Origin: Amycolatopsis japonica
GTDB taxonomy: Bacteria; Actinomycetota; Actinomycetes; Mycobacteriales; Pseudonocardiaceae
Length of the DNA stretch: 64,000 nucleotides
NCBI RefSeq assembly: GCF_000732925.1
Contig: NZ_CP008953.1
Span: 6,076,001-6,140,000, forward strand
Direction: 5' to 3'
In this document: positions 41,630 through 51,161 of the stretch, one piece after another
Layout of the letters: each line of letters begins with the position of its first letter
Position numbering within the stretch: the first letter of the stretch is position 1
Translations under genes and position numbers: made by a program
The notes under the pieces: generated by a model
What the model was told of the DNA's origin: nothing
What the model saw: the letters and a program-made list of their open reading frames with translations, nothing else
The model's database searches: none

Positions 41630-44600
41630 TCAGGAACGCTGGTCGCGGACGATCCGGAGATGCGGCGGGGGCATCGCCACGGTGTCTCCGTCACCTTTAC
41701 GAGCCGCCGGGACGAGCGGCCCGTGCGCGTCCAGTTCCGCCAGCAGCGTCTCGATCGCGTCCGCCTTCGCCAGACGAGCCCGCCCGCGGTAGAGCTCCGC
41801 GGCCTCCTGCCACAGTTCCCGCGCGTCGTCGGGATCGCCGTGCTCACAGAGGACGGCCGCCAGTGCGGAAAGTGCCCGGGCCCGCCCTGTCGCGTGCCGG
41901 GTCCGGTTCGCCAACGCGACCGCCAGATGCGCGTGCCGGAGCGCCGCTCGGGCGTCGCCTTCCGCGTGCCGAAGCTGAGCGAGCACCGTATTGAGCTTCA
42001 TGACCGTCGGAAGATCTTGGCTCGCCTCGATCAACGCTTGCCCGGCGGCGCACTCCGCCGACGCTTCGGCGAGCCTGCCGAGGCGAACGAGCAACGCGCC
42101 GAGGGCGGCGTGTGCCCGCATCAGTTCCGTGGCATCACCGGCCGCACGCCGATGCCTCAAGGCCTCCCGGTACAGAGTGAGCGCTTCCTCGTCGTGACCG
42201 CCCACCTCGAGCAGCGCGTCGGCGAAGCGGTGCTCCGCGCTGGCGCACAACATCGGCTCGCCCAGCGCGCGAACGGCCGGAAGTACCTTCCGGTACCTTT
42301 CGACCGCTTCGGCCGCGCGACCGGCATGGAAGTGCACTCGGGCCAGGTTCAGCCTGGTCGTCACACCGCCGATCGCGATCCCGTGCGCGTCGGCCAGTTC
42401 CAGCGCGCGCAGCAGACACCGCTCGGCCGCGTCGTCGGCGCCGGCGAGCATGTGCACGACTCCGAGATCGTTCAGGCACGATGCCAGCGAGCCCTCGTCG
42501 CCTTGCGCCGTCGCGGCACGGACGGCGATGGTGAGCCCTTCGACCGCGTCGGGGTATCTCCCCTGCAACAGGAAGAATTCGGAGGCCATCGCGGGCAGGA
42601 GATACGAGATCCCGTTCAGAACTCCTTCCGACGCCGCGCTGATGGCCATCAGAGACTTTCGTTCCCGCAACACCCATTGCCGCGCTTCGGCGACGTTCCG
42701 GAACCCGGGCGTTGGCGCCGTCCGCACCATCGGAGGCAGGTTCAGCAGCTCTTTGTGCGGGAACTGCAGGCGATACGCGTCGATGACCACGCGCAGGTAG
42801 AACTCGAACATCTTCCTTCGCGCGAGGTCCACATCGGACAACTGGGTGGCCAGGGACGCGGCATACAGATGGAGAAGGTCGTGCACGCGATACCGGTCGA
42901 GATCGGCGGGGTGTTCGATCAGGTGCGCGGCGACCAGTATGTCGAGTGAGCGCCGTACCTCCGATACCGGGCGCCCGTCCGCGGCGGCGATCACCTCGGT
43001 GGTCATCTCGGCGCTCGGGTGCAGGCCGATCAGGGCGAACACGCGCCGCTCGGCGGGTTCGAGGTCCTGGTACGAAAGGGCGAAGGCGGACCTCAGGCTC
43101 ATCCCCGGCCAGTCGCCCTCGTCGCCGAGGTCCAGAAACAGGTCGGCGTCGCGCAACTGGCTGGCCAAGGTCCGCATCCGCGTGCCCGCCCGGGAGACGG
43201 CGCGTTCGGCCACCAAGGTCAGCGCCAACGGGTTGCCGTCGCACAGCCGCACCAGCTCTTCGACTCCCTCCGCGTCGTCTCGCGCACGGTGACCGATTCG
43301 GCGGGTCAACAGAGCGGAGGAATACCGGTCGGCGAGCGGGAACACCGTGATCACCGGCGGAGTCAGCTTCGCCGACAAGGATTTCAGGCGCCACCGCGAA
43401 ACTATCAGTACCGTGCACGACGACAGGACGCCCAGCAGCGGCGCGACCTGATCGGAACTGCGCACGTTGTCGAGGATCACGAGCATCGAGCGCCGGGCGA
43501 GCAGCGCCGACAGTTTCGCGGCGCGGGCGATCGGATTGACCACTTGGTCGACCGGAAAATCCAGCAACGACAAGAGGGTGTCGACTATCTCGCCGGCGTC
43601 GGCCTTCGCGGCCTGACTGTCCCCGCGAAGATCCAGCATGACCGCGCCGTGCCGGTGCCGCCGTTCCGCACGGTGGGCCCATTTGGCCGCCAAGGTCGTC
43701 TTCCCGACCCCGGGTCCTCCGGTCACCACCACCGCGGCCCGTTTCGGCGCGCCCGCGGAATCGGTCGTGTAAGCGTCGAGCAGCGCTATCAGATCGACTC
43801 TTCCCGCGACATCGTCGACGTCCGGCGGTAAATGCCGTATCACGTGGTCGCTTTGGCCGGCGGAATCGAGCGGGGCCGGTTTGCGCCGCGGGATGACCCG
43901 TTCCGGCCGGATCAGCACCTTGTCGTTGACCGCCCGCAGTTCGTCCGCGGCCCTTGTCTCCCCCGCCTCCCGGTAACGGGCATACGTCGCCCGGAAGAAA
44001 TCGGCGGCTTCGGCGGGCTGATCGGCTTCGGCCAGCGCCCGGATCTTCAATTTCTCGAAACTCAGTTCCCTCGGATGCGCCTGTTCGAGTTCCGCCAGTT
44101 TTCGCACCGCGGCGTCGGCTTTTCCGGTCGCCAAATGCTCCGCCACGACGAACGCGTTGGCGGGTATCCACGTATTGCGCTCCCATAAGACGCGCCATGC
44201 GTCGGCACGCTCGGTCCGGAGATCGGCCATGGGTTCGTCCCGGCACAGCCGGAGGGCCGAAAGCGCTTCGACGAGCGCGCGGTCGTGCTGACCGAGTTCA
44301 CGGAACCGGACGGCCTTGTCCATCATGACCTGGAAGCCGAAGTGATCGATCAGTGCCGGCTCGATCTCCAGCAGGCAACCGGCTTTGCCCACACTCACCT
44401 TCGCGGGCACGGAATTTTCGTCGAACGCCCGGCGGAGCTTGGTCGCGTTCTGGTGAAGCGTCGAGTGGGCGTCTTGTGGCGCCTTCTCGTGCTCTTCCCA
44501 CACCCAGTCGACGACGACGTCCAGCGGCAATCGGCGGTTCGGGGCCGTCAGCAACGCGGTCAGCACCTGCCTCGGCCGAGGACCCGCCCAGTTCACATCC

Positions 44601-44656
44601 ACATTCCCGTGCATTAGCATGGCCGTCTGCCCGAGAATTCCGAAAGCGATTTCCAC
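41630..44656 (-). CDS. SARP-family regulator with NB-ARC and TPR domains (AfsR-like)
   Basis: 1008 residues. N-terminal winged helix (IAFGILGQTAMLMHGNVDVN, then RPRQVLTALLTAPNRRLPLD) and bacterial transcriptional activation domain to about residue 240; NTPase with Walker A VVVTGGPGVGKTTLAAKWAH near 312, Walker B-like SMLVILDNVR; then TPR-like repeats to the end (about 640-960). This AfsR/SARP layout activates secondary-metabolite or developmental genes. I choose the GTG at 44656, preceded by GGGAAGGGG and beginning VEIAFGILGQ; the frame is open 13 codons upstream. It diverges from the GT-B-like gene, a likely target. Confidence 0.9.
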   Translation of the reverse strand: MEIAFGILGQTAMLMHGNVDVNWAGPRPRQVLTALLTAPNRRLPLDVVVDWVWEEHEKAPQDAHSTLHQNATKLRRAFDENSVPAKVSVGKAGCLLEIEPALIDHFGFQVMMDKAVRFRELGQHDRALVEALSALRLCRDEPMADLRTERADAWRVLWERNTWIPANAFVVAEHLATGKADAAVRKLAELEQAHPRELSFEKLKIRALAEADQPAEAADFFRATYARYREAGETRAADELRAVNDKVLIRPERVIPRRKPAPLDSAGQSDHVIRHLPPDVDDVAGRVDLIALLDAYTTDSAGAPKRAAVVVTGGPGVGKTTLAAKWAHRAERRHRHGAVMLDLRGDSQAAKADAGEIVDTLLSLLDFPVDQVVNPIARAAKLSALLARRSMLVILDNVRSSDQVAPLLGVLSSCTVLIVSRWRLKSLSAKLTPPVITVFPLADRYSSALLTRRIGHRARDDAEGVEELVRLCDGNPLALTLVAERAVSRAGTRMRTLASQLRDADLFLDLGDEGDWPGMSLRSAFALSYQDLEPAERRVFALIGLHPSAEMTTEVIAAADGRPVSEVRRSLDILVAAHLIEHPADLDRYRVHDLLHLYAASLATQLSDVDLARRKMFEFYLRVVIDAYRLQFPHKELLNLPPMVRTAPTPGFRNVAEARQWVLRERKSLMAISAASEGVLNGISYLLPAMASEFFLLQGRYPDAVEGLTIAVRAATAQGDEGSLASCLNDLGVVHMLAGADDAAERCLLRALELADAHGIAIGGVTTRLNLARVHFHAGRAAEAVERYRKVLPAVRALGEPMLCASAEHRFADALLEVGGHDEEALTLYREALRHRRAAGDATELMRAHAALGALLVRLGRLAEASAECAAGQALIEASQDLPTVMKLNTVLAQLRHAEGDARAALRHAHLAVALANRTRHATGRARALSALAAVLCEHGDPDDARELWQEAAELYRGRARLAKADAIETLLAELDAHGPLVPAARKGDGDTVAMPPPHLRIVRDQRS

Positions 44657-44756
44657 GAGTGCGCCCCTTCCCCATGGCGAACCCGGGTTCGCCACCCCTG
44701 TCCCGCCGGATCATTTTTCCATCCGCCCGCGCATAAGGCCAGGTCATCGGCTTAAT

Positions 44757-44804
44757 TGTCAAACTTCGGCGATCATCGTTGATCATCTGTCAATGAACTG
44801 ACAA
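44757..44804. promoter_or_regulatory. Repeats in the SARP/GT-B divergent promoter
   Basis: TGTCAA occurs at 44757-44762 and 44788-44793, and inverted as TTGTCA/TGACAA at 44799-44804; GATCATC is repeated directly at 44771-44777 and 44781-44787. Such heptamer repeats suit SARP or autoregulatory binding; this is inferred. Confidence 0.35.
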
Positions 44805-44878
44805 CCGGCCGAAGCCGTTTTCTCCACGATCGCTCCCATGCTGACTGCGGATACCGGAGTTCGAGCGAGGGGAATTTC

Positions 44879-46096
44879 ATGACCGAGTCATCGTGGGTCC
44901 GCAGTCCGGTCGGCGGTTCCGATCAGCACTGGGCGACACGCAAGGGCGTCAAATCCGTACTGGTGATGATCCCGCACATCGTCGCCGGCAATCGGCTCCT
45001 CGATCTGCTTCCGCTCTTCGAGGCCGACCACCGCGTCCAGGCGACCTTCACCGTCCCGGAATGGGAATCCTGGCGTGCCACTCACGACTTCGTGGAGGCA
45101 CAAGGCGGAATAGTGCTCCCCTGGGCGCAGGCCCGGCGCGGCGAGTACGACCTCGTCCTCGCCGCCAGCCAGCGCGGCATCGACGAGGTCGCGGGGCCGG
45201 TACTGCTGGTCCCGCACGGCGGCGGATTCGGCCAGTACCGGCCGTCGCGGCCTCCTGGCGCCGGGCCCGGCTGGAGTCCCCAGATCGGGCTCGACGCGGG
45301 CCAGTTGATGCGGGAAGGGCGGGTACGCGCCGATTCGATCGTGCTCGTCCACGACCGCGAAATGGACGTCCTCGCCGAGACCTGCCCTCGCGCGGTGCCC
45401 GCCGCCGTCGTCGCGGGCGACATCGCGCTGGACCGGCTCACCGCCAGCCTTCCCTTCCGCGATCACTACCGGCGAGGGCTCGGCGTGACCGACGACCGGC
45501 GCCTGGTGGTCGTCACCTCGACCTGGTCCGACCGGTCGGCCTTCGGTCGTCACCACGACCTGTTCGAGCGGGTGCTCGGCGAACTCCCGCCCGAGCACTT
45601 CCGGGTGCTCGGTGTCCTGCACCCCCAGATCTGGTCGCACCACAGCCTTTGGCAGATCCGCACCTGGCTGGCCGACAGTCTGCGGTCCGGGCTCGAGCTT
45701 CTGCGCCCCGAAGGGAGCTGGCGGGCCGCCTTGATCGCCGCGGACCACGTCATCGGCGACTACGGCTCCGTGACCGGCTACGCGGCGGGCATCGGCAAAC
45801 CGGTGCTCCTGGCCGTGGACGGCACCGAACCGCTGCTGCCGGGCACACCCGGTGCGGTCATCGCCGAACACGCGCCCCGGTGGGCGCCCGGCAGTTCCCT
45901 CCTCCCCTTGCTGTGCGAGGCGGAGTCCTCCGGTGTGGCCGAGCGGGTCCGCGAGCTGCTCTCGTCCCGGCCGGGCCGCGCCGGCGAGATCCTGCGCGCC
46001 GAGATGTACCGCCTCCTCGGCTTGCCCGAACCCACCAGGGCGGTCCCGGTGTCCCCCGTGCCGATGGCGGAGGTGCTGCCATGCCGGGCTCTCTAG
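44879..46096 (+). CDS. GT-B-like protein (glycero-/glycosyltransferase family, unassigned)
   Basis: 405 residues. The C-terminal half has HVIGDYGSVTGYAAGIGKPV, like the D-x-SS-x phosphate-loop of CDP-glycerol glycerophosphotransferases and other GT-B enzymes, and the N-terminal half has a Rossmann-like start (KSVLVMIPHIVAGNRLLDLL) and VLLVPHGGGFGQY. No signal peptide. A transferase acting on a polymer or small molecule is plausible but not shown. It diverges from the SARP gene and overlaps the next gene by 16 bases. Confidence 0.78.
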   Translation: MTESSWVRSPVGGSDQHWATRKGVKSVLVMIPHIVAGNRLLDLLPLFEADHRVQATFTVPEWESWRATHDFVEAQGGIVLPWAQARRGEYDLVLAASQRGIDEVAGPVLLVPHGGGFGQYRPSRPPGAGPGWSPQIGLDAGQLMREGRVRADSIVLVHDREMDVLAETCPRAVPAAVVAGDIALDRLTASLPFRDHYRRGLGVTDDRRLVVVTSTWSDRSAFGRHHDLFERVLGELPPEHFRVLGVLHPQIWSHHSLWQIRTWLADSLRSGLELLRPEGSWRAALIAADHVIGDYGSVTGYAAGIGKPVLLAVDGTEPLLPGTPGAVIAEHAPRWAPGSSLLPLLCEAESSGVAERVRELLSSRPGRAGEILRAEMYRLLGLPEPTRAVPVSPVPMAEVLPCRAL

Positions 46097-46572
46097 CGGG
46101 CAGTTCGTTCCTCTTGGCCGACGCGAACGACGGAACCCACGCCTCCCTCGCCGATGTGCTCGTCCACTCGGGACCGTGTCCGGTCGCGGACGCCCGCGCT
46201 GTGCTCGCGAGCGACTTCGACCGGTTGCCCGGCCTCACGGTCGTCGCCGTCGCGTGCTCCCCCGGGCGCTGTCTCGTCGGCGACCGCACGGGAGACGTGA
46301 TCGTCCTCCCGTGCGTGTCCGCCGAACTGGCGGGCGCGGGAGCCTATCTGTGGCTACTCGCCGGCCGTCGGCTCGGGCTGTTGCGGATGGTCGCGCCGCG
46401 CGGCCAAGGCATCCAGCCGGGCACGGGCCCGCTGTACCCGCAGACCGCCGGTCGGGCCGCACAGGTCGAGTGCTTCGATCAGCTGGGCACGGGCGGCACC
46501 GAAATCACCCTCGAGCTCAGCGACCTCGGCGAACGCCACCAGTACATCGGACTGATAGGCGGCCGAACCTGA
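46081..46572 (+). CDS. Hypothetical protein overlapping the next gene antisense
   Basis: 163 residues beginning MPGSLAGSSFLLADANDGTH; the ATG overlaps the end of the GT-B-like gene, suggesting a shared transcript. The first 90 codons are free of other genes and have normal composition (VAVACSPGRCLVGDRTGDVI, then VLPCVSAELAGAGAYLWLLA). The last 219 bases lie antisense to the 3' end of the TPR protein, unusual for bacteria. Function unknown; the call depends on the first half. Confidence 0.5.
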   Translation: MPGSLAGSSFLLADANDGTHASLADVLVHSGPCPVADARAVLASDFDRLPGLTVVAVACSPGRCLVGDRTGDVIVLPCVSAELAGAGAYLWLLAGRRLGLLRMVAPRGQGIQPGTGPLYPQTAGRAAQVECFDQLGTGGTEITLELSDLGERHQYIGLIGGRT

Positions 46573-48444
46573 CTCGTCGAACACCGCGGCGGCGCGGGCC
46601 AGTTCACGTTTCGCCGCGGTGATCTCGCCCGCTCGCGCGTCGATCCGCGCCAGCGACAGGGTGACCTCGGCCTCGCCCTTCACATCGCCGATTCCCGTGA
46701 ACAGCTCTCGGGCGAGGCGCAGGTGCCGGGTGGCGTCGGCGGTCCGGCCCGCCTGCAGCAACGCCTCGCCGATCCGGCGGTGCCGCTGGGCGACGCCACG
46801 CTCGATCCCGAGTTCCCTCTCGATCACGAGGCTCTGGCCGAAGAACCCGACCGCCCGCTCGAAGTCGCCACGGCCTTGTGCCGCCATGCCCAGCTGGTCC
46901 AGGGCCACGGACTCGTTGTGGCGGCTCCCGGCTCCCCTCGCCAGGTCCGCGGCCTTCAGACATTCGGTTTCGGCCGCTTCGAACCGTCCCAGGTCCAGAT
47001 GGGCACGGGCCAGCTGACAGCGCAATCGTGCTTCGGCGATCGTGTGGCCGCACCGGTGTGCCGCGGCGATGCCGACCTCGTGCGTCCGGAGCCAAAGCTG
47101 ATAGTGCTTGCGGTAGAGGAACAGTTCCCAGAGGGCTTCGCACAGCTGCCAGGCGAGTTCGTCCTGCCCCAGCGCGGACGTCTCTTCGAGCACCTCGATG
47201 ATGTCCGGCAGCCGTTCGTCCAGCCAGTGAAGGGCTTCGGCACCCGTGGCGAACAACGCGGGCGCGGCCTCGTACCGGGCGCGCACGGCACCGACCGTCC
47301 ACCGCATCGGGATCACCGCCAGGTTCGCCCGCGTCATCCGGTGCAGGTACCAGTCCGCGATACGGGCGACGACTTCGAACCGTTCGTCGTCCGGCAGGGC
47401 CCGCGCGTGCAACCGCACCAGATCGTGGAAGCGGTAGCCACGCTCGCCGACCTCCTCGAGGAGGCTGGCGTCCGCCAGCTCTTGGAGCCCGTCCGCGGCC
47501 TCGTTTTCGGAGACCCGCGCCGCGGCGGCCGCCGCCCCCACTTCGATCGTCAGCCCCGGATACTCGCCCGCCAGCCGGTAAAGCCTGGCCGCGTGCGGCG
47601 ACAAGGCCGAATAGGACGAGTCGAAGGTGGCCGTCAACGACGCCTCCCCCACCGGCGACAGCTTCGTCAACCGCACCCGTTCGTCACGGAGCTCCGCCAC
47701 CATCCTCGCCACCGGCCATTTCGGCCGCGACGCCAACCTCGCCCCCGCCACCCGGAGCGCGATCGGCAGCCGTCCGCACAATGCCGCCAGCGTGGTCACC
47801 TCCGGGAGTTCCCCCGCCACCCGCGATTCGCCCACCGAACGCGTCAGCAGCTCGACGGCGTGCTCCTCCGGCAGCGGCGCCATGTCGACGAACCGCGCGC
47901 CCTCCGCGTGCAGGCCGTCCAGCCTCAGCCTGCTGGTGACCACCACGACGCAGCCCGACGAGGCCGGGATCAACGGCCGCACCTGCGCGGCCGAGATCGC
48001 GTTGTCCGCCACGAGCAGCAGCCGCATCCCCGCGGTGGTGGTCCGGAACAGCGCCGCCTGCTCGGCCAGCCCGACCGGGACCCGCTCCGGCGGAACACCC
48101 AATGCCCGCAGGAACGCTCCGAGCGCGTCCTCGGGCGGCACGGCCGTCTCCGGTGAGAACCCGCGTAGATCCGCGTACAGCTGGCCCGACGGGAAGCGTC
48201 CGGCGTTCCGCACCGCCCACGTGACCGCGAGCGCGGTCTTGCCCACTCCACCGGGCCCGACCACCACGGTCACCGCGGGCGACCGGTCGAGCGAATCGTC
48301 CTCCTGACCGGCGGCGGCCGAGTCGAGCGCTTCGAGTTCGGCGATCCTGCTCGTGAAGTGCGCGGGGACCGGAGGCAACTGACGGGGAACCGGGGTACCG
48401 GAGAGTGATCGCTCGACGGTCGCCGAGCCGAGGTCATCTCCCAT
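46354..48444 (-). CDS. STAND NTPase with TPR repeats, no DNA-binding domain
   Basis: 696 residues from ATG 48444. NB-ARC domain with Walker A VVVGPGGVGKTALAVTWAVR near residue 60, MRLLLVADNAISAAQV (Walker B-like) and VVVTSRLRLDGLHAEGARFV, followed by winged-helix-like and TPR repeats (for example RLRCQLARAHLDLGRFEAAE and DQLGMAAQGRGDFERAVGFF). Unlike the neighbouring SARP protein it has no N-terminal DNA-binding part; the frame upstream to 48543 shows none. Such proteins act as signalling ATPases or effector hubs. It converges on the 163-residue gene with overlapping ends. Confidence 0.87.
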   Translation of the reverse strand: MGDDLGSATVERSLSGTPVPRQLPPVPAHFTSRIAELEALDSAAAGQEDDSLDRSPAVTVVVGPGGVGKTALAVTWAVRNAGRFPSGQLYADLRGFSPETAVPPEDALGAFLRALGVPPERVPVGLAEQAALFRTTTAGMRLLLVADNAISAAQVRPLIPASSGCVVVVTSRLRLDGLHAEGARFVDMAPLPEEHAVELLTRSVGESRVAGELPEVTTLAALCGRLPIALRVAGARLASRPKWPVARMVAELRDERVRLTKLSPVGEASLTATFDSSYSALSPHAARLYRLAGEYPGLTIEVGAAAAAARVSENEAADGLQELADASLLEEVGERGYRFHDLVRLHARALPDDERFEVVARIADWYLHRMTRANLAVIPMRWTVGAVRARYEAAPALFATGAEALHWLDERLPDIIEVLEETSALGQDELAWQLCEALWELFLYRKHYQLWLRTHEVGIAAAHRCGHTIAEARLRCQLARAHLDLGRFEAAETECLKAADLARGAGSRHNESVALDQLGMAAQGRGDFERAVGFFGQSLVIERELGIERGVAQRHRRIGEALLQAGRTADATRHLRLARELFTGIGDVKGEAEVTLSLARIDARAGEITAAKRELARAAAVFDESGSAAYQSDVLVAFAEVAELEGDFGAARAQLIEALDLCGPTGGLRVQRARARLDALAARRDHPQQPEPTAGE

Positions 48445-49154
48445 GACCACACCTTGGCGGGCGGCGATCCGAGCGTGAATTGCGCGGCCGCGGTTCTCCA
48501 CGTTCGAGAACGGACTTCCACGACGAACAGAATCGTGGGTCACGCGTCAAAGATCGCATGCTCGTGTCTCCCCACACGGCCGTTTTCTTTTGTCCGCGCA
48601 ATTCCCGGACCCGAGAACTCCCGGCAATGCCCGAACCTCCCTGTCTACCTCGCCGAGCGGGTTCCCTCCCGGCGAACGAGGTACATCTACCCGAAAGAAC
48701 CAAGGCATCGGCCTCCGCGCCCCGCATACGCCTCGATGCAGGAGGCATCGACGACATCACCACATACAGTGATCTCGGACACTTCCATTTCCGCGAACAA
48801 TCGAAACCGGTCGACAAGAAAGAACGTTATCGGAAACGCTCCGGAATACCCGGGACGGTTCCGTTTCCGCGCGATTCCCCCGCCGGACGTTCGCGCGGCG
48901 GGCTCATCCGACGGAGCGTGACGACCACGGACCTGGGTCATCTACTCGCCCAAGATCGTTTTCCTGCGGTTCACTCTTCTTTCGGGGCAATTCGGACATG
49001 AGCCATACCCCCGAGTAGCCACTTGTGTGACTTCTGTATGCTCCGCTCTCGCTCGATGGGATTAGTCATCCCCCATCCGGGCGAGCCGTTGCGGTCGGGG
49101 CCTGTGGTCGCATGCGGCACTGGGATTCGTGGTCCGTATTCGGATGGGAGACAC
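48445..49154. other. 710-base divergent intergenic region
   Basis: No convincing gene. It has a lower-GC middle with two possible stem-loops (CGGAAACG at 48831 with CGTTTCCG at 48862; CCCGCCG with CGGCGGG about 48878-48902). It holds the promoters of the TPR protein and of the thioester-domain gene; no known regulatory class could be recognised. Confidence 0.5.
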
Positions 49155-50309
49155 ATGCACGGCAGGTCAGTTCTGGTTCGTGGCGGGATCGCGGTCGCCA
49201 CCGCGGCCGTCGCGCTGACGATGGCCGCTCCGGCCGCCCTCGCCGACGACGGCGCGGCGCGGGGCCGGGTCGTCGAGGGTTCCGGCACCGAGGGTTTCAG
49301 CGTCAACTTCGAGGGCGGGCAGCACTACGTCACGAAGCTGTTCGGGCTGAAGCTCTCCGACGGCAGCAAGCTCAAGATGTACTGCGTGCAGGTCGAGGTC
49401 GGCATGCGCACCGATCAGGACATGATCGAACGTCCGTGGAACAAGTACCCGGACGCCGCTTCGCCGTTCAACAAGAACAACTCGAAGATCAACTGGGTCC
49501 TGCACCACGGCTACCCGGCCGTCGCCGTGAAGGCGCTCGAGGGCGCGCTCGGCAAGGACGTCAAGCTGACCGACGGCCTGTCCGTCGAGGAGGCGGTCAC
49601 CGCGACGCAGGCCGCCGTCTGGCACTTCAGTGACGGCAAGGACCTCGACCGCAAGAAGCCGCTGCCCTACGAGAGCGCCGAAGAGTCCGCCGACGTGCTG
49701 GCCGTCTACGACTACCTCACCGGCAAGCAGAACGTCGGCATCGGGGCGCAGCCGAAGCCGACCCTCGACATCGGCCCGGCCAAGGCCTCCGGCGCGACCG
49801 GCTCCAAGATCGGTCCGTTCAGCATCGCCACCAACGGTGACATCACCGAGCTGACGAGCAAGCTGCCCGAGGGCGTCAAGGTCACCGACGCCGACGGCAA
49901 GGAGATCAAGGCCGCCGCCATCAAGGACGGCACCAAGGTCTACGTCGACGTTCCCAAGGACGCCAAGGACGGCAACGGCTCGTTCTCGCTGAAGGTCAGC
50001 GGCCACCTCGACACCGGTCGCCTGTTCGTGGGCGAGAACTACGCCAAGGTGCCCGCCCAGTCCCTGATCGTGGCGGAGTCCGAGAAGACCTCGGTCGTCG
50101 CGAACGCGACCGCGGCCTGGAAGCAGGGTGGCGCGCCCGCCACCGACACCCCGGCGCCCACCACCCCCGGTGGCGCCGAGTCGGGTGGCGGCAACGAGCT
50201 GGCCAACACCGGTGCCTCCGCGACCATGCCGCTGGTCATCGGTGGCGCGCTCCTCGGCGCGGGTGTGCTGATGGTGCTGCTGGTGCGCCGTCGCCGTAGC
50301 GAGGCGTAA
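49155..50309 (+). CDS. Thioester-domain surface protein with sortase signal
   Basis: 384 residues. Signal peptide MHGRSVLVRGGIAVATAAVA cleaved near ALADD. A thioester domain follows, with Cys77 in KMYCVQVE and Gln152 in TQAAVWHFSDG, placed to form the internal Cys-Gln bond. Then come beta-rich Ig-like repeats, a Pro/Thr/Gly-rich stretch and a cell-wall sorting signal LANTG (349-353) with a membrane helix and RRRR tail, as for a class E-type sortase. Such thioester adhesins bind surfaces covalently. GGGAG precedes the ATG; the upstream open frame is excluded. Confidence 0.9.
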   Translation: MHGRSVLVRGGIAVATAAVALTMAAPAALADDGAARGRVVEGSGTEGFSVNFEGGQHYVTKLFGLKLSDGSKLKMYCVQVEVGMRTDQDMIERPWNKYPDAASPFNKNNSKINWVLHHGYPAVAVKALEGALGKDVKLTDGLSVEEAVTATQAAVWHFSDGKDLDRKKPLPYESAEESADVLAVYDYLTGKQNVGIGAQPKPTLDIGPAKASGATGSKIGPFSIATNGDITELTSKLPEGVKVTDADGKEIKAAAIKDGTKVYVDVPKDAKDGNGSFSLKVSGHLDTGRLFVGENYAKVPAQSLIVAESEKTSVVANATAAWKQGGAPATDTPAPTTPGGAESGGGNELANTGASATMPLVIGGALLGAGVLMVLLVRRRRSEA

Positions 50310-50322
50310 GAAACGAACGACG

Positions 50323-50357
50323 AAGCGGGGCCGGTCCATTGTGGACCGGCCCCGCTT
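50323..50357. terminator. Terminator hairpin between convergent genes
   Basis: AAGCGGGGCCGGTCC pairs perfectly with GGACCGGCCCCGCTT around ATTGT, between the thioester protein and the AraC regulator. Confidence 0.85.
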
Positions 50358-50363
50358 TCGCGT

Positions 50364-51107
50364 TCACCGGTCGTAGTGCGTGCCCGGCGTGTGCCCGAAG
50401 GCGCGGCGGAAGACGTCGATGAACGCGCTGGTGGACGACCAGCCGCAGGCATGCGCCACCGCGGTCACCGAAGTGTCCTCGGCGAGGAGGACCAAAGCAC
50501 GGTAGAGCCTCAATTGCGTGCGCCACTGCGGGAACGTCATGCCGAGATCGGCTTTGAAGAGCCGGGCCAGCGTGCGGTCACTGGCCCCGACCCGGGTGCC
50601 GAGGGCGGCCAGCGTCCGGTTGTCGGCCGGATCGGCGCTGAGGATCTCGCACAGTGCGCGCAGCCGCGGGTCGTCGGGCGTCGGCAGGTGCAGGGGTTGC
50701 TGCGGCGAAGCGCGCAGCTGATCGAGCAGGACCGCGCGCAGACGGCGGCGTTCCGGGGTGTCGTCGCGCGGCGGATCGGTGTACGCGCGGATGAGTTCAC
50801 GCAGGAGCGGGCCGACGGCCAGCACGCTCGGTTCGTTCAGCCGCAACGGGTTCACCGTGGCGGGTAGACCGACCAGCCGGAGTTCGAGGTCGCCGTGTGC
50901 CTGATGGGCGTGCACGGTCCCGGCGGGCACCCAGATCGCCCTCGTGGCCGGGGCGACCCAGGAACCCTTGTCGGTCGTGATGGCCAGGACGCCACGGGCG
51001 GCGTAGACGACTTGGTGCTCGTCGTGGCGGTGCGCGTCGACGATCGTGCCGGAGGCCAGGGACCGGACCTGGGTCGGCGCCGCGGGGAGGTGGCGGATTT
51101 CCGTCAT
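50364..51107 (-). CDS. AraC-family transcriptional regulator with cupin domain
   Basis: 247 residues. N-terminal cupin (VDAHRHDEHQVVYAARGVLA, WVPAGTVHAHQAHGDLELRL) and C-terminal double helix-turn-helix (ALGTRVGASDRTLARLFKAD, TSVTAVAHACGWSSTSAFID, VFRRAFGHTPGTHYDR), as in AraC regulators that control exporters. It diverges from an MFS exporter gene 54 bases away and is probably its activator. The ligand is unknown. Confidence 0.9.
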   Translation of the reverse strand: MTEIRHLPAAPTQVRSLASGTIVDAHRHDEHQVVYAARGVLAITTDKGSWVAPATRAIWVPAGTVHAHQAHGDLELRLVGLPATVNPLRLNEPSVLAVGPLLRELIRAYTDPPRDDTPERRRLRAVLLDQLRASPQQPLHLPTPDDPRLRALCEILSADPADNRTLAALGTRVGASDRTLARLFKADLGMTFPQWRTQLRLYRALVLLAEDTSVTAVAHACGWSSTSAFIDVFRRAFGHTPGTHYDR

Positions 51108-51161
51108 CGTTTGTCATTTTATCGGAAGCGCGACACCGGCGCCCGCGACGAGCATGACGGG

